Shown here: positions 59,341 through 64,000 of the stretch, piece after piece
Layout of the letters: every line of letters begins with the position of its first letter
Numbering within the stretch: position 1 is the stretch's first letter
Source: Prauserella salsuginis
GTDB taxonomy: Bacteria > Actinomycetota > Actinomycetes > Mycobacteriales > Pseudonocardiaceae
Assembly: GCF_024648885.1 (NCBI RefSeq)
Contig: NZ_JANBBF010000001.1
Span: 80,393 to 144,392 of the forward strand
Direction: 5' to 3'
DNA: 64,000 nucleotides
Notes under the pieces: model-generated
What the model was told of the DNA's origin: nothing
Seen by the model: the letters and a program-made list of their open reading frames with translations, nothing else
Database searches by the model: none
Made by a program: the position numbers and the translations under genes

Positions 59341-59934
59341 TCAGCGCCCTGCGGAGTCTTCGTCTCCGGTGTCGCCTTCCTGGCCGCCTGTGACGCGGCT
59401 GTCGGTGATCCCGAGGCGGCGGAACACCTCGGGGAGCTCGTCGAGGACGGGTGTACGCATGTCGCGGCCCATGAGGGTGGCGCGCAGGTAGAGCCCGTCC
59501 CCGATCAGGCCGATCAGCTCGGCGGTCAGCGGGTCGTCGACGTATTCGTGGGCCAGGTCCGTCCACATGCGAAACGAGGTGGCGAGGGCTTCGTCGGCTT
59601 TCGGTTCGCTGCCGAGCAGGCGGAGGGCTGCCACGGACGTCCGGTGGGCCGGCTTGGCCATGTCGGCGTCGGTCACTGACGTGCTGAGCAGGTACCGCAC
59701 CATGCCCTCGGGGGCGTTCCTCGCGTGTTCCATGTCCCGGCGGGTGCGGTCGAGGAGTCGGTCGATGAGGCCGTCGAGGAGGGCTTCCTTCGATTTGAAG
59801 TGGTAGAGCAGCCCGCCCTTCGACACGTCCGCCCTCGCCGCGACGGCGTCCAGCGTGACGGCGGCCAGGCCCTTCTCGATCAGCAGGTCCTCGTAGGCGT
59901 CGAGGACCTGTTCGCGTGCGGATGGTCGTCCCAT
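59341..59934 (-). CDS. TetR-family repressor of the adjacent MFS pump
   Basis: A 197-residue TetR regulator. The helix-turn-helix is VTLDAVAARADVSKGGLLYHF (residues about 25-45), typical of the group with a GLLYHFKSKEAL turn. The helical ligand domain ends in a disordered acidic tail (GGQEGDTGDEDSAGR). It is divergent from a drug-type MFS gene, and two related dyads (59963-59976, 60004-60017) lie between the starts. Confidence 0.9.
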   Translation of the reverse strand: MGRPSAREQVLDAYEDLLIEKGLAAVTLDAVAARADVSKGGLLYHFKSKEALLDGLIDRLLDRTRRDMEHARNAPEGMVRYLLSTSVTDADMAKPAHRTSVAALRLLGSEPKADEALATSFRMWTDLAHEYVDDPLTAELIGLIGDGLYLRATLMGRDMRTPVLDELPEVFRRLGITDSRVTGGQEGDTGDEDSAGR

Positions 59935-59962
59935 GGCCGGCCACTCTACCGCCCTTGACTGA

Positions 59963-59976
59963 ACCGTCCAGACGGT
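59963..59976. promoter_or_regulatory. TetR operator 1, ACCGTCCAGACGGT
   Basis: 6-bp perfect arms with a CA centre, 28 bases from the tetR start. Confidence 0.7.
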
Positions 59977-60003
59977 CTACTTTCGGATTGGCCGGCAAAC
60001 TGT

Positions 60004-60017
60004 ACCGGCTGGACGGT
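60004..60017. promoter_or_regulatory. TetR operator 2, ACCGGCTGGACGGT
   Basis: Inverted copy of operator 1 with one arm mismatch. The shared extended form is TGAACCGTCCAGnCGGT. It ends 18 bases before the MFS GTG. Confidence 0.65.
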
Positions 60018-60035
60018 TCAGAAACTGGAGGAGAC

Positions 60036-61535
60036 GTGGACAGGGCGGGAACGCGCGATTGGGTCGCACTCGGCGTGCTGGTGCTGCCGGTGCTGCTGAT
60101 CAGCGTGGACATGACGGTGCTCGGATTCGCACTGCCGTACCTGAGTGAGGACCTCGCCCCCACGGGTGCCGAACAGCTGTGGATCGTGGACATCTACTCG
60201 TTCGTGCTCGCCGGTCTGCTCGTGTTGATGGGATCGGTGGGCGATCGGATCGGCAGGCGCAAGCTCCTGTTGGCGGGCGCTGCAGTGTTCGGTGCGGCGT
60301 CGGTGCTCGCGGCGTTCGCGGCCAGTCCGGCGATGCTGATCGCCGCGCGGGCGCTGCTCGGCGTGGGCGGCGCGACGCTGATGCCGTCGACGCTCTCGCT
60401 CATCCGCACGATCTTCACCGACCCGGCGCAGCGCAGGCTGGCGATCGCGGTGTGGGGATCGGGCTTCTCGGGCGGTATGGCGCTGGGGCCGGTGGCGGGC
60501 GGCTGGCTGCTCGAGCACTTCTGGTGGGGCTCGGTGTTCCTCGTGAACGTGCCGGTGATGGTCGTGTTGCTCGTCGTCGGACCACTGCTGCTGCCCGAGG
60601 CGGCAGACCCTGCGCCGGGCCGGTTCGACCTGCTCTCGGCGGCGCTCTCACTGGCCACCGTGCTGCCCGTGGTCTACGGGATCAAGGACCTTGCCAAGCA
60701 CGGGATCGGGCTTGCGCCCCTCGCCGCGATCGGGTTGGGGATCGCGATCGGCGCGGCGTTCGTGCACCGGCAGCGGATGCTCACCGACCCGATGATCGAC
60801 CTGCAGCTGCTGGCCAAACGCGAGTTCAGCGTGTCGATCGGCACCAACATGCTGGGCGTGTTCGCGATGGCGGGGCTGTTGTTGCTGGTCCCGCAGTATC
60901 TTCAGCTCGTGCTGGGGATGCCGCCCCTGACCGCGGCGCTGTGGATGCTGCCGATGACGGCGGCAGGTGTCGCAGGGTCGCTGCTGGTGACGCGACTGGC
61001 CCGGCACATCCCGGTTCCGCGGTTGATCGGCGCGGGACTGCTGCTCGCCGCGGTGGGCTTCGCACTCGTGGCCGTGCTGGGCGGCGGTGCAGGGCCGGGA
61101 CTGGTCGTGTCGGCACTCGTACTGGTCGGATTCGGCGTTCCGCTGTCGGAGGTGCTCACGAACGACCTCATCGTGTCGACCGCGCCGCCCGAGCGCGCCG
61201 GTTCGGCGGCGGCGATCTCCGAGACCGGGTTCGAACTCGGTGGCGCGCTGGGGACCGCGGTGCTCGGCAGCGTCGCCATGGCGATCTACCACTCCGGGGT
61301 GCCCGCCGGTACGCCGGCGGCGGCCCGCGAGACGCTCGGCGGCGCCGTCGCCGCGGCGCAGCAACTTCCGCCTGCGCAGGCCGAGGCGTTGCTCGACACG
61401 GCGCGGGAGGCGTTCGTCGCGGGCATGCGGATCAGCGCCGTGGCCGGCACCGTGCTGCTGGTGCTGACCGCCGTGCAGGCCATGGTCCTGCTGCGCCGCA
61501 CGCGCACGGACGCCGCCGTGCCGGTTTCCGTCTGA
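60036..61535 (+). CDS. DHA2-type MFS drug transporter
   Basis: A 499-residue transporter with about 14 transmembrane helices. It carries the loop motif GSVGDRIGRRKLLLAGA and antiporter motif region GFSGGMALGPVAGGWLLEHF (motif C) in helix 5, as in QacA/SmvA-like pumps for cationic dyes and antiseptics. Helix 1 keeps an acidic residue (LLISVDMTVLGFALPYL). GTG 60036 follows GGAGGAG. Controlled, by inference, by the divergent TetR. A 14-bp-stem terminator follows. Confidence 0.9.
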   Translation: MDRAGTRDWVALGVLVLPVLLISVDMTVLGFALPYLSEDLAPTGAEQLWIVDIYSFVLAGLLVLMGSVGDRIGRRKLLLAGAAVFGAASVLAAFAASPAMLIAARALLGVGGATLMPSTLSLIRTIFTDPAQRRLAIAVWGSGFSGGMALGPVAGGWLLEHFWWGSVFLVNVPVMVVLLVVGPLLLPEAADPAPGRFDLLSAALSLATVLPVVYGIKDLAKHGIGLAPLAAIGLGIAIGAAFVHRQRMLTDPMIDLQLLAKREFSVSIGTNMLGVFAMAGLLLLVPQYLQLVLGMPPLTAALWMLPMTAAGVAGSLLVTRLARHIPVPRLIGAGLLLAAVGFALVAVLGGGAGPGLVVSALVLVGFGVPLSEVLTNDLIVSTAPPERAGSAAAISETGFELGGALGTAVLGSVAMAIYHSGVPAGTPAAARETLGGAVAAAQQLPPAQAEALLDTAREAFVAGMRISAVAGTVLLVLTAVQAMVLLRRTRTDAAVPVSV

Positions 61536-61538
61536 CGG

Positions 61539-61576
61539 CGGGGAGGGTGCCCGCCGCCCGGTGGGCACCCTCCCCG
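61539..61576. terminator. Bidirectional terminator, 14-bp stem
   Basis: Perfect stem 61539-61552 with 61563-61576, 10-base loop, between the MFS stop and the stop of the convergent tetR gene. Confidence 0.75.
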
Positions 61577-61581
61577 TTGCG

Positions 61582-62148
61582 TCAGCGCAGGACCGTCGCC
61601 GCTAGGTCCCTGAGGATCTCGTCGATCTCCTGTTCCAGATCGGCCGTTTCCGAGGTGAGCAGCCACAGCGAGCCGCCGTCGATGCCGAGCACCAGCAACC
61701 GGGCGTGCCTGGCGGGGTCGCCGCTGCGGAGTGCGTCCTCCGCGGCGAGGACCTCGAGCCATGCGGTGACGCGTTCGTGCGCGCGCCGGACCGCCGATGC
61801 CCACAGCGCGCGGCGATCGGGGGTCGAATCCGGCCCGGCCACCGCCGCCACGGTGGCCGCCCACTGTTCGAGGCCGTCGGCGGGCGTCACGAACTGCCGC
61901 AGGCACTCGACCAGCCGGTCCACCGCCGGGATGCGAGTGTCGTGGATGCGAAGGTCGCCGAGTCTGCTGTCGAACACCGCGTCGGTCACGACGTCGTACA
62001 GGTCGCGTTGGGTCGGGAAGTAGTAGCGCAACGTGCTCGCACCGACACCGGCGCGAGCGGCCACCGCGCGGACACTCAAGGCGGCCATGCCTTGTTCGAC
62101 GGCGATCTCCCGGGCGGCGGTCACGATGCCCTGCCGGTGGCCTCCCAT
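61582..62148 (-). CDS. TetR-family regulator
   Basis: A 188-residue TetR protein. The helix-turn-helix is LSVRAVAARAGVGASTLRYYF (residues about 24-44) and a TetR_C-like helical domain follows. ATG 62148 is used. It is divergent from a small multidrug-export-like membrane protein, and a perfect 17-bp dyad at 62231-62247 lies between them. It probably represses itself and that gene. The ligand is unknown. Confidence 0.87.
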   Translation of the reverse strand: MGGHRQGIVTAAREIAVEQGMAALSVRAVAARAGVGASTLRYYFPTQRDLYDVVTDAVFDSRLGDLRIHDTRIPAVDRLVECLRQFVTPADGLEQWAATVAAVAGPDSTPDRRALWASAVRRAHERVTAWLEVLAAEDALRSGDPARHARLLVLGIDGGSLWLLTSETADLEQEIDEILRDLAATVLR

Positions 62149-62230
62149 GGCGCTCCTCTTGTCGTGGTGGTTCTTGTCGTGGTGGTTTCGCCGTTTCCGA
62201 CGCCGGGTTCGTGCTATTGTGCCGCTGACT

Positions 62231-62247
62231 TTAGTACAGTGTACTAA
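62231..62247. promoter_or_regulatory. TetR operator TTAGTACAGTGTACTAA
   Basis: Perfect 8-bp arms around a single G, in an A/T-rich stretch 60 bases upstream of the export-protein ATG and 83 bases from the tetR start. Confidence 0.7.
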
Positions 62248-62306
62248 TAACTGCGCCGGTGGTGATCGGATGCATTTTCTGGGGATGAGAGGAATCAGGG
62301 GAAAAC

Positions 62307-62780
62307 ATGATCAGCAGTGTGCAGGAGTGGGCGCTTTCCCTTCCGTGGTTCCTCCACTGGGTGGGAATCCTGGCCCTCGGCGCGATTCCGTTCGTCGAGT
62401 CGTACCTCGGATCGGTCATCGGGGTGTTGTCGGGTCTGTCGCCGTTCGTGGCGATCCCGGTGGCGATCGGCGGCAACGTCGTCTCGATGCTGGCGTTCGT
62501 GTTCGGCGCGCACGCGGTACGCGGCCGTGTCATGGCCGGCCGCGAAGAGGCCCCGCTGACGCCGCGGAAGCAGAAGCTCAAGGAACGGTTCGACAGGTAC
62601 GGCGTGGCCGGGGTGAGTTTGCTCGGCCAGATGGTCCTGCCCAGTCAGATCACGTCCGCACTCATCGTGTCGTTCGGTGCCTCGCGGAACCGGGTGATCC
62701 TGTGGCAGGTCATCTCGATCATTCTCTGGGGCGTGGTGTGCGGCATCCTCGCCGTCTACGGCGTCAACCTTTTCGCCTGA
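62307..62780 (+). CDS. Small multidrug export-like membrane protein
   Basis: A 157-residue protein with four predicted helices and a basic cytoplasmic loop (TPRKQKLKERFDRYG), followed by VAGVSLLGQMVLPSQITSAL. This is the pattern of the putative small multidrug export family (PF06695-like), whose transport function is not well proven. The acidic residue in IPFVESYLGSVIGVLSGLSP is conserved in that family. ATG 62307 follows AGGGG by 5 bases. Probably controlled by the divergent TetR through the 17-bp dyad. Confidence 0.78.
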   Translation: MISSVQEWALSLPWFLHWVGILALGAIPFVESYLGSVIGVLSGLSPFVAIPVAIGGNVVSMLAFVFGAHAVRGRVMAGREEAPLTPRKQKLKERFDRYGVAGVSLLGQMVLPSQITSALIVSFGASRNRVILWQVISIILWGVVCGILAVYGVNLFA

Positions 62781-62991
62781 GTGTGCCCCACGCAGCGATG
62801 AGCACGGCCGCTTGCGCCGTGGCGGTGGCGTCGTGGCAGTGGCGCGAGTCCGCGGTGGTGCGGGCGTACCATCGTCGGCCGGCGTCGGGACGCCGACGGA
62901 CCCTGTCGACCACCGGCCGGCGGCAGGGCAGCGGCACCCGAGCACAGCAACATCCCAGGACAGCAGCACCCGAGAACAGCAAGGTGGGCAC

Positions 62992-64000
62992 ATGACCGTA
63001 CGTACGGCCGTCATCGGTTTCGGACTCGCGGGCCGCGTCTTCCACGCGCCGTTTGTGGATCATGACGATGCGTTTTCGTTGGATTTCGTTGTGACCGGGG
63101 ATGGGGAGCGGGCGCGGGAGGCGCGGGAGTCGTATCCGGGGGTGGTGGTGTTGCCGGATGTGGCTGCGTTGCTGGAGCGGGCTTCGGATGTGGATTTGGT
63201 GGTGGTCGGGACGCCGCCTGCGTCGCATGCGGACATCGCTGGGCAGGCGTTGGACGCGGGCTTGCACGTGGTGGTGGACAAGCCGTTCGCGACGACGAGT
63301 GAGCAGGGCCGGGCGTTGATCGACCGTGCGCGGGCGGCGGGCCGGATCCTGACGGTGTATCAGAACCGGCGGTGGGATGGGGATTTCCTGACGTTGCGGG
63401 AGCTGGTCGCCTCCGGTGAGCTGGGCGAGGTCTACAGCTTCGAGTCGCGGTTCGAGTGGTGGAAGCCCGAGGGCGGCCGCGGTTGGAAGGCGAGCGCGGG
63501 TGTTACCGAGGGCGGCGGGATTCTGTTCGACCTGGGTACGCATTTGATCGATCAGGCGGTGCGGCTGTTCGGGCCGGTCGAGGATCTGTGGGCTGATGTG
63601 ACCACGCGGGGATCGGATGCCGCTGATGACGATTCGGTGGTGGTGTTGCGGCACGCGAATGGCACGCGGTCACGGTTGATCATGTCGGGGGTTGCGCCGT
63701 TGCCGGGGCCGCGGTTTCACGTGTCGGGGTCGCGGGCCGGGTTCACGATCTGGGGGTTGGATCCGCAGGAGGATGCGCTGCGTGGGGGTGCCAGGCCGGG
63801 CGATGCCGGGCTTGGGGTTCGCGCCGAGGGGCAGTGGGCCACGGTCGGTACGCGGGACGAGTCGCGGCGGGTCGAGCCGCGGCGTGGGGACTACGGCGAG
63901 TTCTACCGCCGGCTCGCCGAGGCCATTGCCGGCACGGGCGAGGTGCCGGTCGACCCGCATGAGGCGGTCGAGGTCCTCGAACTCGTCGAACGCGCCCACA
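62992..64000 (+). CDS. Gfo/Idh/MocA family oxidoreductase (3' end outside window)
   Basis: At least 336 codons of an NAD(P)-dependent oxidoreductase of the glucose-fructose oxidoreductase family. The N-terminal Rossmann motif is TAVIGFGLAGRVFHAPFV, with the nucleotide-binding VVVGTPPASHADIAGQALDAG. The EKP-like motif is VVDKPFATTSEQG with the conserved Lys, and GILFDLGTHLIDQAVRLFG carries the catalytic Asp/His. ATG 62992 follows AAGGTGG. Codons 21 to about 120 use GAT, TTG, GTT and GGG far more than the neighbours, while the 3' part is normal. The reading frame is open at the right edge. The substrate, probably a sugar or inositol derivative, is not deducible. Confidence 0.85.
   Translation, partial: MTVRTAVIGFGLAGRVFHAPFVDHDDAFSLDFVVTGDGERAREARESYPGVVVLPDVAALLERASDVDLVVVGTPPASHADIAGQALDAGLHVVVDKPFATTSEQGRALIDRARAAGRILTVYQNRRWDGDFLTLRELVASGELGEVYSFESRFEWWKPEGGRGWKASAGVTEGGGILFDLGTHLIDQAVRLFGPVEDLWADVTTRGSDAADDDSVVVLRHANGTRSRLIMSGVAPLPGPRFHVSGSRAGFTIWGLDPQEDALRGGARPGDAGLGVRAEGQWATVGTRDESRRVEPRRGDYGEFYRRLAEAIAGTGEVPVDPHEAVEVLELVERAH

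Overview
The window is GC-rich, densely coded actinobacterial chromosome. Third codon positions are almost all G or C, GTG starts are frequent, and several promoters place the start codon at the predicted transcription start. Mycobacterium-type fatty-acid and P450 genes, together with CCACAGTGG-type words, suggest a Pseudonocardiaceae-like organism (Saccharomonospora, Amycolatopsis or Prauserella type). That assignment is an inference. I see no rRNA, tRNA, CRISPR array, integrase, transposase or natural-product core enzyme. The region reads as chromosomal catabolism, transport and regulation.

Layout. 1-2308: a nicD-nicX-nicE-like operon for the lower nicotinate/2,5-dihydroxypyridine pathway, entering from the left edge. 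2293-4057: a luciferase-like monooxygenase with its partner FMN reductase and a MarR-type operator. 4229-6606: a TetR regulator with a DHA2 efflux pump. 6710-9677: quinone oxidoreductase, LysE exporter and serine hydrolase. 9861-17735: a fatty-acid block with two paired acyl-CoA dehydrogenases, a single-chain double-TetR regulator and divergent fadA-fadB. 17736-18129: convergent gap with inverted arrays of 21-bp repeats. 18130-21370: a ThDP enzyme and an FAD dehydrogenase. 21646-21729: a 27-residue peptide gene with a strong ribosome binding site.

22409-30463 is a carboxylate/amine catabolic cluster: DUF3830, class III aminotransferase, aldehyde dehydrogenase, tartrate/D-malate-type dehydrogenase, FCD-GntR regulator, Asp/Glu-racemase-fold enzyme and D-2-hydroxyacid dehydrogenase. 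Its two divergent promoter regions carry the same operator (ATTGTCAACAAT and its reverse complement), so it probably forms one regulon. 30483-45471: ArsR-like/MFS, aldo-keto reductase, WS/DGAT acyltransferase, glutathionyl-hydroquinone reductase-like protein, a second ThDP enzyme, CoA-binding protein, MarR/SDR pair, MFS, membrane-anchored protein, FAD oxidase and P450. 45586-50658: SDR, P450 and a TetR/MFS pair around a perfect 24-bp palindrome. 50705-54937: NarL-type two-component system plus ABC exporter. 54996-56387: atypical P450. 57187-59317: small hydrophilic proteins around a homologue of the Rv2629/Msmeg1130 (Balon-type) ribosome hibernation factor. 59341-64000: two TetR units, two exporters and a Gfo/Idh/MocA oxidoreductase cut by the right edge.

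The leads most worth following are the single-chain double TetR with a candidate operator shared by the acyl-CoA dehydrogenase pair and a P450 34 kb away, the 27-residue peptide gene under a nested dyad, the GntR two-operator regulon, the hibernation-factor operon, and the duplicated promoter/start segment at 34887-35111.
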